64,000 bases of DNA from Epilithonimonas tenax DSM 16811 (GCF_000428485.1 NZ_AUAA01000003.1:62001-126000), one strand, 5' to 3'; positions 44,338 through 53,736 are shown, numbered from the stretch's first letter. Notes: generated by a model not told the origin, from the letters alone. Numbers and translations are program-made.

Positions 44338-44417
44338 TCAATCAAAAATTCGGATTACAGACAGCAAAAATTCATTTAAAATAAATTAAATTTGGGAAAA
44401 TTAAATTTCAAATAAAA

Positions 44418-45293
44418 ATGGGTCAGTTAAAAGGCGTAGGTGTGGCTTTGGTAACACCTTTCAATGAAGATCTTTCTGTAGATTTTGATTCTCTTACCAA
44501 ATTAATCGATTATAACATAGACAACGGGACCAGTTTTTTGGTTGTCTTGGGTACTACAGCCGAGGCTGCAACGCTTTCCAAGGAGGAAAAGGACAAGGTC
44601 ATTGCCCATATCACAAAGATCAACAACAACAGACTGCCGTTGGTTTTGGGAATTGGCGGAAACAACACAGCGGAAGTTAAGCAACAGATTCTGGACACAG
44701 ATCTTTCGGATTTCGAAGCGGTATTGTCTGTGTCTCCGTATTACAACAAGCCGAATCAGGAAGGATTATACCAACATTATAAAGCTTTGGCAGAGACTGG
44801 CGCAAAAATCATCATTTACAATGTTCCGGGAAGAACCGGCCAGAATGTAGAAGCTGCGACCACCTTGCGTCTGGCAAATGAATTCCCAAATCTTTTTATG
44901 GTGAAAGAAGCGGCACCCAATATCCTGCAGTACTTTGACATTCTGAGACAGAAACCAGATCACTTTTCCCTCATGTCTGGTGATGACGAATATACCTTAC
45001 CCGTAACTTTGGCAGGTGGTGATGGCGTGATCTCCGTCATAGCACAAGCATATCCTAAAGAATTTTCTACAATGGTCAAGTTTGCCCTCAGCCGAGAAGT
45101 TGATGAAGCGTACAAGATCCACAACGCGCTGGTAGAAATCACTAGACTGATCTTTGCCGAAGGTAATCCTTGTGGCGTCAAGACCATTTTGGCAGAAAAG
45201 GGTATTATTAAAAACTACCTCAGACTTCCACTTGTAAAAGCTTCTGAAGGCTTACAGGAAAAAATAAGAGCAGAAATGCAAATACTCTCGTAA
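44418..45293 (+). CDS. dapA: 4-hydroxy-tetrahydrodipicolinate synthase
   Basis: 291 residues, normal length. The enzyme condenses pyruvate and aspartate semialdehyde in lysine and peptidoglycan synthesis. Signatures are LGTTAEAATLSKEEK (GTTGE-type motif), VSPYYNKPNQEGLYQHYKA (active-site Tyr), IIYNVPGRTGQN and LFMVKEAAPN (Schiff-base Lys), with SGDDEYTLPVTLAGGDGVISV near the end. TAAATTTG at 44387-44394 is a plausible -7 box. Confidence 0.96.
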   Translation: MGQLKGVGVALVTPFNEDLSVDFDSLTKLIDYNIDNGTSFLVVLGTTAEAATLSKEEKDKVIAHITKINNNRLPLVLGIGGNNTAEVKQQILDTDLSDFEAVLSVSPYYNKPNQEGLYQHYKALAETGAKIIIYNVPGRTGQNVEAATTLRLANEFPNLFMVKEAAPNILQYFDILRQKPDHFSLMSGDDEYTLPVTLAGGDGVISVIAQAYPKEFSTMVKFALSREVDEAYKIHNALVEITRLIFAEGNPCGVKTILAEKGIIKNYLRLPLVKASEGLQEKIRAEMQILS

Positions 45294-45300
45294 AAAAAAC

Positions 45301-45332
45301 AAAAACGGCTCAGACTTTTCTGAACCGTTTTT
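45301..45332. terminator. Bidirectional terminator dapA / mqo operon
   Basis: AAAAACGG-C-TCAG pairs with CTGA-A-CCGTTTTT around CACTTTT-like loop sequence, with A and T runs on both sides. Confidence 0.85.
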
Positions 45333-45338
45333 ATTTTT

Positions 45339-45734
45339 TCATACATTCAATTTGATCTTGTAAACATCGGATCCATTCCTGACGATGCCTTCCTCAAAAA
45401 AACCACCATTCTGGGGAATCAGTTCTATGAAATCAAACACTTGACAATCGTTTGGCAATCCTGCAAAAACCAAAGTAAACCAGTACTCCTGCCCACGAGG
45501 AACATCAGTCCATTTGGGAAACAAACTGATATTTTCAAAATGAATCAGCTTGGAAATATGTTCAGAGCGTCTATCGACCAGATAAGTAGATGACCAAATC
45601 CTGATCTTTTCTTCTAAAAAATCTTGCGATTTGTAGCAGCAATGCAGGATCACCTGCTTCTCCTCTATCATGTCAGAATGCAGTTGTTGAAGAATTTCTT
45701 CTGATATTTTTGGTTTTACGACTGTCTCGCTCAT
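45339..45734 (-). CDS. Conserved hypothetical protein, third gene of the mqo unit
   Basis: 131 residues with no signal or membrane helix. Visible motifs include VILHCCYKSQDFLEEKIRIW, STYLVDRRSEHISKLIHFENIS and YWFTLVFAGLPNDCQVFDFIE, the last suggesting a beta-sandwich. I do not recognise a function. It overlaps the acetyltransferase gene by 4 bases (ATGA), so it is co-translated with it. Confidence 0.7.
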   Translation of the reverse strand: MSETVVKPKISEEILQQLHSDMIEEKQVILHCCYKSQDFLEEKIRIWSSTYLVDRRSEHISKLIHFENISLFPKWTDVPRGQEYWFTLVFAGLPNDCQVFDFIELIPQNGGFFEEGIVRNGSDVYKIKLNV

Positions 45735-46210
45735 TCTATTTTTTTTGATAACAAATGTTGAACTCCTTTGCTCATTTTCCGGCTTTTACCTTCATCTTCA
45801 AAACCACAATCGAGGTACAGGTCATAAGCTCTTTTATTATTAAAATTAACCGCCAAGACCATTTCAGAACACTTCGGGAAATGATGCTTGATAAAATCAG
45901 AAAGCCCAGTCATTGCGGTTTTGCCTATGCCCTGCCCTTGATAATCAGGATTAATGGATAAAGACCTCACTAAAACCGAATTTTCATTCGGCGTAAAATC
46001 CAGTTTGTCTGATCCAAAATCCAACACAAAAAACCCAACGGCTTTGTCATGATAAACAATAGTGACTGGGAATTTGTCGCCCGTATCTTTTTCTTTGATC
46101 ACTTCTAAAGTCGCCTCGGGCATCGCTGTAAATTGACTTTGCAACTCGTCCAAAGCGTAACGCGTAAGATCGCCGAAATCTTCGGTTTTATAAAAAGATA
46201 GAGTGACCAT
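45731..46210 (-). CDS. GNAT-family N-acetyltransferase
   Basis: 159 residues. VLVRSLSINPDYQGQGIGKTAM is the acetyl-CoA loop (Q-G-Q-G-I-G-K), and VLAVNFNNKRAYDLYLDCGFEDEG the C-terminal part. Acceptor unknown. Its start overlaps the mqo stop by 1 base. Confidence 0.9.
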   Translation of the reverse strand: MVTLSFYKTEDFGDLTRYALDELQSQFTAMPEATLEVIKEKDTGDKFPVTIVYHDKAVGFFVLDFGSDKLDFTPNENSVLVRSLSINPDYQGQGIGKTAMTGLSDFIKHHFPKCSEMVLAVNFNNKRAYDLYLDCGFEDEGKSRKMSKGVQHLLSKKIE

Positions 46211-47691
46211 TAATATGCCAGTTCTAATTTTTCTTTAGAATAATTTCTGATCTCGGTGATCAATTCTGGATGTTCCGCAAGTTTTTTGCCATAGCTTGGA
46301 ATCATTTCCACCAATTTATCTTTCCAATCTGTTTTCAGTTTATCTGCAAAACAGTTCTCCAGAACCATAATCATGGCAAACGCAGATGTACTCGCACCAG
46401 GAGAGGCACCAAGAAGTGAGGCGATATTTTTGTCTTTGTTCACCACGACTTCTGTCCCAAATTCCAATCTTCCACCTTCAAAACGGTCCCTTTTGATGAT
46501 TTGAACTCTCTGTCCAGCTTGTTTCAGTTCCCAGTCTTTTTCCTGAGCATCTGTCACAAAGTCTCTCAGGTGAGACATTCTCTGAGATTTGCTCATCGTC
46601 ACCTGCTGTATCAAATACCTTGTCAAAGGCATATTATGCCACCAAACACCGAATAACGAACGGATATTTTTAAAGTTTACACTTTCCGGAAGATCCAGAT
46701 AACTGCCCTCTCTCAGAAACTTGGTAGAGAATCCTGCAAATGGACCAAACAGCAGGGCTTTTTGACCATCAATAATTCTAAGATCCAGATGAGGAACAGA
46801 CATCGGCGGCGCACCAACTGTGGCCTGCGTGTACACTTTTGCATGGTGTTTTGCAACCAATTCCTGATTTGTAGAAACCAGCCACTGTCCACTAATCGGG
46901 AATCCACCGTAACCCTTGCTCTCCTCAATACCAGAACTGTCCAATAATGGTAATGCATAACCACCGGCTCCTATGAATACAAAATCCGCATTCACGGTCT
47001 GCTTATGAAGGTTTTTCCTGTCATTCACTTCAAGATTCCAACTTCCATGGCCGTCTGCTTCTATTTCCTTTACTTCGTGGTAAGTGAAAACTTCTACAGA
47101 TTCGGTTTTATGAAGGTGTTCTATGAGTTTGACGGTCAATTTCCCAAAATCAACATCGGTTCCCAGATCCATTTTTGTGGCTGCTAATTGATCGCTGGCC
47201 ATTCTTTTTTGCATCATCAACGGGATCCACTCTGTCAGTTTTTTATGATCATCGGAAAATTCCATACCCTCGAAAAGAGGCGACTGCAGCAACGCTTCGT
47301 GTCTCTTTTTAAGATAGGTTACATCTTTTCCCCCGAAAACGAAACTCATATGCGGACAGGAATTGATGAATTCTTTTGGATGATCAATAATTCCTTTGTT
47401 GATCAGATAAGACCAAAATTGTTTTGAAACCTCGAACTGTTCTGCAATATATTCTGCTTTTTTGATATCGATCTTCCCTTCTTTCTCTGGCGTATAATTG
47501 AGTTCACAAAAAGCAGAATGTCCTGTTCCTGCATTGTTCCACGCGGATGAACTTTCTTTGGCCACTTTTTCCAGTCTTTCGAAAATAACGATCTCTAGTT
47601 TTGGATCGAATTCATGAAGCATTGTAGCGAGCGTGGCGCTCATAATACCACCACCAATGAGTGCAACATCATATTTTGGTTTCGGATTCAT
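46210..47691 (-). CDS. mqo: Malate:quinone oxidoreductase
   Basis: 493 residues, standard. This FAD enzyme oxidises malate to oxaloacetate and reduces menaquinone at the membrane, in place of malate dehydrogenase. The N terminus YDVALIGGGIMSATLATMLHE is the FAD-binding motif; ESSSAWNNAGTGHSAFCELNYTP, GFPISGQWLVSTNQELVAKH, TVGAPPMSVPHLDLR and LGASPGASTSAFAMIMVLEN are MQO-specific. First of three overlapping genes. Confidence 0.96.
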   Translation of the reverse strand: MNPKPKYDVALIGGGIMSATLATMLHEFDPKLEIVIFERLEKVAKESSSAWNNAGTGHSAFCELNYTPEKEGKIDIKKAEYIAEQFEVSKQFWSYLINKGIIDHPKEFINSCPHMSFVFGGKDVTYLKKRHEALLQSPLFEGMEFSDDHKKLTEWIPLMMQKRMASDQLAATKMDLGTDVDFGKLTVKLIEHLHKTESVEVFTYHEVKEIEADGHGSWNLEVNDRKNLHKQTVNADFVFIGAGGYALPLLDSSGIEESKGYGGFPISGQWLVSTNQELVAKHHAKVYTQATVGAPPMSVPHLDLRIIDGQKALLFGPFAGFSTKFLREGSYLDLPESVNFKNIRSLFGVWWHNMPLTRYLIQQVTMSKSQRMSHLRDFVTDAQEKDWELKQAGQRVQIIKRDRFEGGRLEFGTEVVVNKDKNIASLLGASPGASTSAFAMIMVLENCFADKLKTDWKDKLVEMIPSYGKKLAEHPELITEIRNYSKEKLELAY

Positions 47692-47862
47692 TATATTAAA
47701 TTTTTCGAGTACAAAAATACTGATAAAACTGTTTTTAGTTGCTTTTTCGTTTCATAAAAAAACTTACCATTTGTTAAGAAATATCAAATCGGTCTATAAA
47801 ATCTTTTCTGAAATTTTAAATCATTAATTTTGCACTGCCTTTGGAAAATCGAAGCAAATAGA

Positions 47863-49551
47863 ATGAAAGCTTTAAAAACACTCAATCCATATTTTTGGAA
47901 ACACCGCGTCCTATTATGTTGGGGATTTCTTTTCATTATTCTCAGTAATTTTTTTGCCATATATAAGATCCAGTACATCGGAGAAACCATTAATATCATT
48001 GATAAAAATTACGGTGGGCTGAAGCTGTCAGAAAAACTAAGCCTCTTAGAAAACATCCAAAATAATTGGAGCTATTTCAGAATGATCTTCATCAATTCTG
48101 GTATTCTGATTGGCTGCTCTCTCCTTTCTGGTTTTTTCACTTTTATGATGAGGCAGACTATCATTGTTGCTTCCCGAAGAATCGAATATGAACTGAAAAA
48201 TAAGATTTTTACCCATTATGAAGAACTGTCTGTAACAGACTACAAAAAAACAACCATTGGAGACCTTATGAACCGCCTGAGCGAGGATGTGGTTGCCATC
48301 AGGATGTATCTTGGTCCCGGTGTGATGTACGTTATTAATCTTATTATTTTACTGCTCATCACCAGCGTCTATATGTTTATGACCGATATCCAGATGACAC
48401 TTTGGACGCTCGTTCCGCTGCCTGTTCTTTCTTTTGGGATTTATAAGGTAAGTGATATCATCAATAAAAAATCCAAAGTGATGCAGAAAAGCCAGTCTGG
48501 TATTTCAACCTTCGTGCAGGACAGCTTTTCCGGAATCCGTGTGGTAAAATTCTTCAGCAAAGAAAAATACATCGAGAAAAACTATGGTATCAAAGTCAAA
48601 GATTATCAGGACAAAGCACTGGATCTCGCCAGAACAGAAGCCTACTTTTTCACCATCATCCTTTTTGTCGTCGGATTACTGAATGTCGCCATTCTTTACA
48701 TTGGCGGACAAAAATATATTGCGGGCGAAATGAGCGTGGGAACCATTGCAGACTTCTTTATGTACATCAATATGCTGATTTTCCCATTCTCTATGCTGGG
48801 CTGGGTCACCTCTGTCAATCAAAGAGCTGAGGCTAGTATGCAGCGTGTGAATGAGTTTATGGATATGAAATCTGACATCGTGAATACCAACCACGAAACG
48901 TATCCAATCAACGGCGCTATCGAGTTCCGTAACGTCAGTTACACCTATCCAAATACGGGAATCAAAGCGGTTGAGAATTTAAGTTTCAAAGTCGAGGCAG
49001 GAAAATCTCTAGCGATCATGGGAAAAACAGGAAGTGGAAAATCAACCATTGCACAATTGATTTGTAGATTAATAGATCCGGACGAAGGTGAAATATTGGT
49101 GGACGGAAAAAATCTGAAAACCCATAATCTAAAACTTTACCGAGATCAATTAGGCTACACACCACAGGAAAGTTACCTTTTCTCTGATACGATTGAGAAC
49201 AATATCGGCTTCGCTATCAACCAGCCAAACCTAAGTTTGGTCGTAGAAATGGCGAAAAAAGCAGATGTTCATAAAAACATTGAAGAATTCAAAGAGCAGT
49301 ATGAAACGATGGTGGGTGAACGCGGCGTGATGCTCTCTGGTGGGCAGAAACAGAGGATTTGCATAGCCAGAGCAATGATAAAGCAACCCAATATCCTGAT
49401 CTTTGATGACTGCCTGTCTGCCCTGGATACAGAAACTGAAGAGAATATACTTCAGAATATAGACAAAGACCTCAAATCCACCACTTCAATCATCATAACC
49501 CACAGAGAATCAAGCGCAAAAAGAGCTGACAAAATCCTATATTTGAATTAA
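47863..49551 (+). CDS. ABC exporter with fused permease and ATPase
   Basis: 562 residues from ATG at 47863 (MKALKTLNPYFWKHR). Six transmembrane helices in the first ~310 residues, then an ATPase with GKTGSGKSTIAQL (Walker A), LGYTPQESYLFSDTIENNIGF, LSGGQKQRICIARAM (signature), ILIFDDCLSALD (Walker B, D-C in place of D-E at the catalytic position) and IITHRESSA (H-loop). The D-C replaces the usual catalytic glutamate, so this site may be degenerate or the enzyme slow. TAATTTTG at 47825-47832 may be the -7 box. The substrate is unknown. Confidence 0.9.
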   Translation: MKALKTLNPYFWKHRVLLCWGFLFIILSNFFAIYKIQYIGETINIIDKNYGGLKLSEKLSLLENIQNNWSYFRMIFINSGILIGCSLLSGFFTFMMRQTIIVASRRIEYELKNKIFTHYEELSVTDYKKTTIGDLMNRLSEDVVAIRMYLGPGVMYVINLIILLLITSVYMFMTDIQMTLWTLVPLPVLSFGIYKVSDIINKKSKVMQKSQSGISTFVQDSFSGIRVVKFFSKEKYIEKNYGIKVKDYQDKALDLARTEAYFFTIILFVVGLLNVAILYIGGQKYIAGEMSVGTIADFFMYINMLIFPFSMLGWVTSVNQRAEASMQRVNEFMDMKSDIVNTNHETYPINGAIEFRNVSYTYPNTGIKAVENLSFKVEAGKSLAIMGKTGSGKSTIAQLICRLIDPDEGEILVDGKNLKTHNLKLYRDQLGYTPQESYLFSDTIENNIGFAINQPNLSLVVEMAKKADVHKNIEEFKEQYETMVGERGVMLSGGQKQRICIARAMIKQPNILIFDDCLSALDTETEENILQNIDKDLKSTTSIIITHRESSAKRADKILYLN

Positions 49552-49627
49552 TTCCATTAATAATTGTTAATAAACTTATCAAATATTTAAGAAAAACACC
49601 CATTTTCAAGGTTTTTTTAACAAAACA

Positions 49628-49658
49628 TTTTGAATTTCAGAGAATTCTGTTATATTTG
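49628..49658 (+). promoter_or_regulatory. Promoter of the PUR-domain gene
   Basis: TTTTG at 49628-49632, an 18-base spacer and TATATTTG at 49651-49658, a textbook Bacteroidota sigma-A promoter, about 30 bases before the ATG at 49690. Confidence 0.75.
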
Positions 49659-49689
49659 TTAATACAGATTTCTAAAAAAATATTGAACG

Positions 49690-50025
49690 ATGAGTGAATT
49701 TAAGGAACGACATGAGAATGAGATTTTCACTAAAGTGTTGAAAGCAGGCAGAAGAACGTATTTCTTTGATGTGCGGGAAACCAAAGCAGGTGATTACTAT
49801 TTGACCATTACCGAAAGTAAAAAGAATTTTGGGGAAAATGGAGAAGCAACTTTTGAAAAACACAAGATTTATCTTTATAAAGAAGACTTCAAAAGTTTCC
49901 AGGAATTATTTAACGACTCTACAGACTTTATCATCCAACAAAAAGGAGAAGATGTAATCTCTGAAAGACACGAAAAAGACTTCAAATCAAAATCTTACAC
50001 AATAGAATCCGACGAGGAGGTCTAA
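49690..50025 (+). CDS. PUR-domain (DUF3276) DNA/RNA-binding protein
   Basis: 111 residues. FTKVLKAGRRTYFFDVRETKAGDYYLTITESKK is the single PUR repeat (GRRTYFFDVRE), and HKIYLYKEDFKSFQELFND its second half. The family is found across Bacteroidota and is thought to bind single-stranded nucleic acid as a dimer; the role in the cell is not established. It has its own promoter and terminator. Confidence 0.92.
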   Translation: MSEFKERHENEIFTKVLKAGRRTYFFDVRETKAGDYYLTITESKKNFGENGEATFEKHKIYLYKEDFKSFQELFNDSTDFIIQQKGEDVISERHEKDFKSKSYTIESDEEV

Positions 50026-50044
50026 AGTTACAAGATCAAAACCA

Positions 50045-50073
50045 AACGCATTTGTCCAGATGCGTTTTTTTTG
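50045..50073 (+). terminator. Terminator of the PUR-domain gene
   Basis: ACGCAT-ttgtccag-ATGCGT followed by eight T. Confidence 0.88.
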
Positions 50074-50090
50074 TTTGGTTTATAAAAATA

Positions 50091-50120
50091 AAGAAGCATC
50101 TCATAACTGAGATGCTTCTT
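50091..50120 (-). terminator. Terminator of tRNA-His
   Basis: Perfect AAGAAGCATCTCA-taac-TGAGATGCTTCTT hairpin immediately downstream of the tRNA on the minus strand, followed by a T-rich tract. Confidence 0.85.
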
Positions 50121-50126
50121 CTAATT

Positions 50127-50204
50127 TGGGGTGAATGAGGGGTCTCGAACCCCCGACCTCCGGAACCACAATCCGGCGCTCTAACCAACTGAGCTACAAT
50201 CACC
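50127..50204 (-). tRNA. tRNA-His (anticodon GTG)
   Basis: All four arms fold: acceptor GTGATTG, D-stem GCTC/GAGC, anticodon stem CCGGA/TCCGG around the loop TTGTGGT (GTG at 34-36), and T-stem GGGGG with TTCGAGA loop. The extra G at position -1 (50204) opposite C73 is the tRNA-His identity feature. CCA is encoded. The acceptor stem has a T-T mismatch at 5:68 (CATTCAC opposite GTGATTG), and the outer T-stem pair is G-T. Confidence 0.95.
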
Positions 50205-50237
50205 GTTTTTGCGTGTGCAAATATAGCATTTTATCGT

Positions 50238-50960
50238 TTAATCACAAATTATTCCATCAAAATTTTTCATTGCCATTAATTTTTCTGTTGTAAAGCCTTC
50301 TGCAAACGCAACGCCAGAAAGCCTACCTAGATCCTGAGCTCTGTAAGTGAGGCTCTCCAGAAAATCTTTTGTTGCGATAGGAGTTACAGGTTCATTAGAT
50401 TCTGGATTGTAGAATTGGGTCTTATATGCCATACAAGCATTTATTTTTTGATCAAGAAACCCCGTAATATCGATCACAAATTCTGGCACTACATTTTTCC
50501 ATTGGATGTAATGGAAAATATGTTTGGGTCTCCAGACTTGCTGTTGCTGCTTGTTGTCAAAAGTTTCAATCTTTTGCAGCCCCGCTAAGAAACATGCATC
50601 TGAAACTAATTTGGCCGCCTTTGCGTGGTCAGGATGCCGGTCATCTATTGCATTTGCAAGGACAATCTCTGGTCTGTATTTTCTTATTTTTTCAACAATT
50701 TTGAGTTGGTATTCTTCTGAGTTATGTAGGAAGCCATCTTTCAATTTTAGATTTTCTCTGGCACTGATTCCTAAGATCTGCGCTGCATTATGGGCTTCTT
50801 CCGCTCTGGTGACAGCAGTTCCTCTAGTGCCTAATTCTCCTTCCGTCAAATCAATAACACAAACTGTTTTCCCTTCAGAAATTAATTTGATAATTGTTCC
50901 TCCACATCCCAATTCTACATCGTCAGGATGTGCGCCAATGGCAAGAATATCACATTTCAT
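50238..50960 (-). CDS. bshB1: Bacillithiol biosynthesis deacetylase BshB1
   Basis: 240 residues. Zinc-dependent LmbE-type deacetylase that removes acetate from GlcNAc-malate, the second step of bacillithiol synthesis. The zinc motif is ILAIGAHPDDVELGCGG (HPDD), with DDRHPDHAKAAKL and FHYIQWKNVVPEFVID as further BshB1 marks; the C terminus YRAQDLGRLSGVAFAEGFT is typical. bshA and bshC are not in the window. Confidence 0.93.
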   Translation of the reverse strand: MKCDILAIGAHPDDVELGCGGTIIKLISEGKTVCVIDLTEGELGTRGTAVTRAEEAHNAAQILGISARENLKLKDGFLHNSEEYQLKIVEKIRKYRPEIVLANAIDDRHPDHAKAAKLVSDACFLAGLQKIETFDNKQQQQVWRPKHIFHYIQWKNVVPEFVIDITGFLDQKINACMAYKTQFYNPESNEPVTPIATKDFLESLTYRAQDLGRLSGVAFAEGFTTEKLMAMKNFDGIICD

Positions 50961-51051
50961 AGACTGCTTTATTTATTTTTAATAGTTATACGGAATCGCT
51001 GCTTAACGCAACCTCATATTCAAAATAGGTACACAAAAGTACTAAAAACAA

Positions 51052-51080
51052 AACTTCCCAATCTTACGAATTGGGAAGTT
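51052..51080 (-). terminator. Terminator of the ExbB-TPR operon
   Basis: AACTTCCCAAT-tcgtaag-ATTGGGAAGTT on the minus strand, followed by TTGTTTTTAG. Confidence 0.85.
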
Positions 51081-51100
51081 TCAGTTGATCTATTTCTAGA

Positions 51101-52744
51101 TTATTGATTAAGTGTCTTTTGCAACGCGAGAGCATCTTCATAACTTGGATTAAGCGCCAATGATTTAGCAACATTCGTTTTCGCTTTTTCTTTATCACTG
51201 TCTTTTGCAATAAAAGCAATTGCAAAATACGCGTAAGACATTGTTTCCTTATTAGCTTCCTGATCTGCAGCTGACTTAGCCATCAAGGTATCAATATACT
51301 TTTGGTACGCAGAAGCCGCTAACTCTTGGCTACCTGCTTGCTGATAAGCATAACCCTGACTGTAATAAGCCGGCTCCCAAGTTGGAAGCAAAGTGATCAT
51401 CTTCTGCCAAGTTAGGATCGCACCATTCCAGTTTTTTATATCCTGGTACGCCTGTGCCAATTTGTAGATGGCATCTGTATCCTGAGCATTGGCTGCCACT
51501 TTGGATTTCAACGCTTCAATTTCCGGTGATGTTCCGGCTGCATCAGCAGAAATACCTGCCAGTCCTCCTTTGATTTTCGCTAGCTCTTCGTCCCAGTTTA
51601 GTGTTTCGTCTTTTGCTGTTTTAGCAAATGCCACCTTTTGCTTAGCAATAGCTTCCAACTCCGCTTTTTTAGCTGTGTCTTTTTCGTCTTTCGCTAAACC
51701 AGCAGCAATCAAACCTTGCAAACCTTCGTCAGAAGCCTGCACTCTGGATTTATCTGCTTGAGATAAGAAAGTGTCCATACTTTGTTTAGCTTCTATATAT
51801 TTTCCTTCTCCATACAAGATATATGCTCTCAACTTGTGTTTGATAGGATCTGTCACTTTATCAAATACAGAATCTAATGTTATTTTTGCATTGGCATAAT
51901 CTTCATTAGAGAAATATAGTTTTGCAATTTCCAACTGGGTATAAGGATCTTCATCTGCATACTTGGTATAATTGATCAAATTCTGAGTAGCCTCTGCATT
52001 TTTTTGATACTTGATATTGAATCCTGCCAAAGCTTTATAAGCCGGCGCATAAGTTGGATCTACGGCAATGGCTTTGTCAATGTTTGTTTTTGCCTGTTGC
52101 CATTGTTGTGCTGCAATCCAAAGCGTTCCTTTTCTTGTATAAACAGACGCTTTATTCTTAGCAACCGATTCTGCTCTGTCGTAAGCCGTCATTGCATTTC
52201 CCGGATCCTTTTTGATTCTGTACGCATCACCCAAAGAGTAATAATAATTGGCAGGAACACCAGCTTTTTGCGATTTTTCGATTGCTTTATTCAAGAAACC
52301 AATCGCAAGGTCAGGCGAACTGTTTTTTTCAAACAAAGTCAACGCTTCTCCAGCTCTGAAAAGCACTTCTGCATCTTTTTCCCTGGAATCTTTTACAATC
52401 TGCTGAATGTCTGCAATCGCAGACTTATCACCTTTACCCAGTTTGATAGATGCCAAGCCCAACTTGTTCAAATAACTCTTGGGATCAACAGCCAACCCTT
52501 TGTTAAAGCTTTCTTGTGCCAAATCAAAGTTAGGGTCAAACTGTGTTAAATATGTATTTCCTAAATAAAAATGATGACTAGCTTCCTTAGGATTTTGATT
52601 AATTAATTCCGTATAATTTTGTTTTGCCTTAGCATATTTCTGACTATCAACCAAGTTGATACCATCCTGTACAGATTGTGCAAAGCTTAAAGTTGTAAAA
52701 AAGCTTACCGCAGCTGTAACAACAATTTTTTTTGATAAATTCAT
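51101..52744 (-). CDS. Secreted large TPR protein, last gene of the TonB operon
   Basis: 547 residues from MNLSKKIVVTAAVSFFTTLSFAQ at 52744; an in-frame start 18 bases upstream is possible, but this one follows AAAGAGAA. About 10-12 TPR units cover the protein, for example VDSQKYAKAKQNYTELINQNP, YYSLGDAYRIKKDPGNAMTAYDRA and AYQDIKNWNGAILTWQKMI. It is periplasmic. It is last in the co-directional exbB-exbD-exbD-tonB-pstS-like set. Role unknown; TPR proteins in this position in other flavobacteria suggest an adaptor for the TonB system. Confidence 0.82.
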   Translation of the reverse strand: MNLSKKIVVTAAVSFFTTLSFAQSVQDGINLVDSQKYAKAKQNYTELINQNPKEASHHFYLGNTYLTQFDPNFDLAQESFNKGLAVDPKSYLNKLGLASIKLGKGDKSAIADIQQIVKDSREKDAEVLFRAGEALTLFEKNSSPDLAIGFLNKAIEKSQKAGVPANYYYSLGDAYRIKKDPGNAMTAYDRAESVAKNKASVYTRKGTLWIAAQQWQQAKTNIDKAIAVDPTYAPAYKALAGFNIKYQKNAEATQNLINYTKYADEDPYTQLEIAKLYFSNEDYANAKITLDSVFDKVTDPIKHKLRAYILYGEGKYIEAKQSMDTFLSQADKSRVQASDEGLQGLIAAGLAKDEKDTAKKAELEAIAKQKVAFAKTAKDETLNWDEELAKIKGGLAGISADAAGTSPEIEALKSKVAANAQDTDAIYKLAQAYQDIKNWNGAILTWQKMITLLPTWEPAYYSQGYAYQQAGSQELAASAYQKYIDTLMAKSAADQEANKETMSYAYFAIAFIAKDSDKEKAKTNVAKSLALNPSYEDALALQKTLNQ

Positions 52745-52862
52745 TTTATTCTCTTTTTTCATTTTTTTTCGTAACTGATAAATTTTTGTGTTATCGACAA
52801 TATTCAGACCAAATTAAAAAATTATATTTGATTCTTCTGTTAAAAATATATTAAAACTTAAC

Positions 52863-53735
52863 TTACCTCATTTGAACCTCTCTGTTGAAAATGTTATAGG
52901 GCTGTAATCCTTCTTTTTCCACGATGATCTGACCCAGCTGCTGACAGGAAAATCGTATGAATGCATTTCCTAAACCGTAATAGGACTCATTCGTAATAAA
53001 GTAAAGGACTCTTGTAAATGGATAGGTCATCTTCTTCAAATGATCACCGGAAACGTCGTATGCCTTATTACCCTTGATGATCTTCAGTACTTTCAATTCA
53101 TTTCTGAGTTTTTCAGCTTCTTTACCAAAAGGCCTGCTGATGGTATTGTAACTAATGACGCCAATTTTATCTGGAAAGTTTTTAAGTTGATCTGCTACAT
53201 TTTCATTTCCATTAATGATAGAAAACTTCAGATCAGATGGTTTTTTTTGAAATTTCTGAGCCACAAAATTCAAATTGCTAGAGTTGATGCCATCAAAAAT
53301 GAGTCTTTTTTTATCGGACTTCAATTCTGATAAAATATCTTCCATAGAAATAGATTCTAGTGGGGAATCTTTTGGTACCACAAAAAGAACAGCATCGGCC
53401 GCAAACTTTGCTGGTTTCCAAGGCAAATCGATGCGCTGGTCGTAAGCAAGTTTCTCTTTATCCGATAATTCTCTGGACATTACGACAACTCGTGTTTTTT
53501 TGTTTAGTAGATCTAGTAAGCCCAGATCTTCTTTCTTTTCCACAACAGTTATTTTTGTTTTGGGATTAAGGGCGGTATATCTCTCTGCCAAAGCATCTGT
53601 AACACTCTTGAAAGAGCCGTCTGTTTCTATCGTTATTTCGCCTTTATTTGGCAAATCCAGTTCTCTGGTATTATCTTTTGAACAAGAACACATCATCGCA
53701 AAACTTGCTACGACTACACAAAATACTTTTTTCAT
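52863..53735 (-). CDS. PstS-like phosphate-binding-fold lipoprotein
   Basis: 290 residues from MKKVFCVVVASFAMMCSCSKD at 53735 (lipobox MMCSC). The fold is that of the PstS family: KGEITIETDGSFKSVTDALAERY, VVVMSRELSDKEKLAYD, WKPAKFAADAVLFVVPKDSPLESISMEDI and YPFTRVLYFITNESYYGLGNAFIRF. The serine cluster expected for phosphate is partly changed, so the ligand may not be phosphate. No PstCAB permease is nearby; the gene is instead in the TonB operon, 118 bases from the TPR gene. Confidence 0.82.
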   Translation of the reverse strand: MKKVFCVVVASFAMMCSCSKDNTRELDLPNKGEITIETDGSFKSVTDALAERYTALNPKTKITVVEKKEDLGLLDLLNKKTRVVVMSRELSDKEKLAYDQRIDLPWKPAKFAADAVLFVVPKDSPLESISMEDILSELKSDKKRLIFDGINSSNLNFVAQKFQKKPSDLKFSIINGNENVADQLKNFPDKIGVISYNTISRPFGKEAEKLRNELKVLKIIKGNKAYDVSGDHLKKMTYPFTRVLYFITNESYYGLGNAFIRFSCQQLGQIIVEKEGLQPYNIFNREVQMR

Positions 53736-53736
53736 T

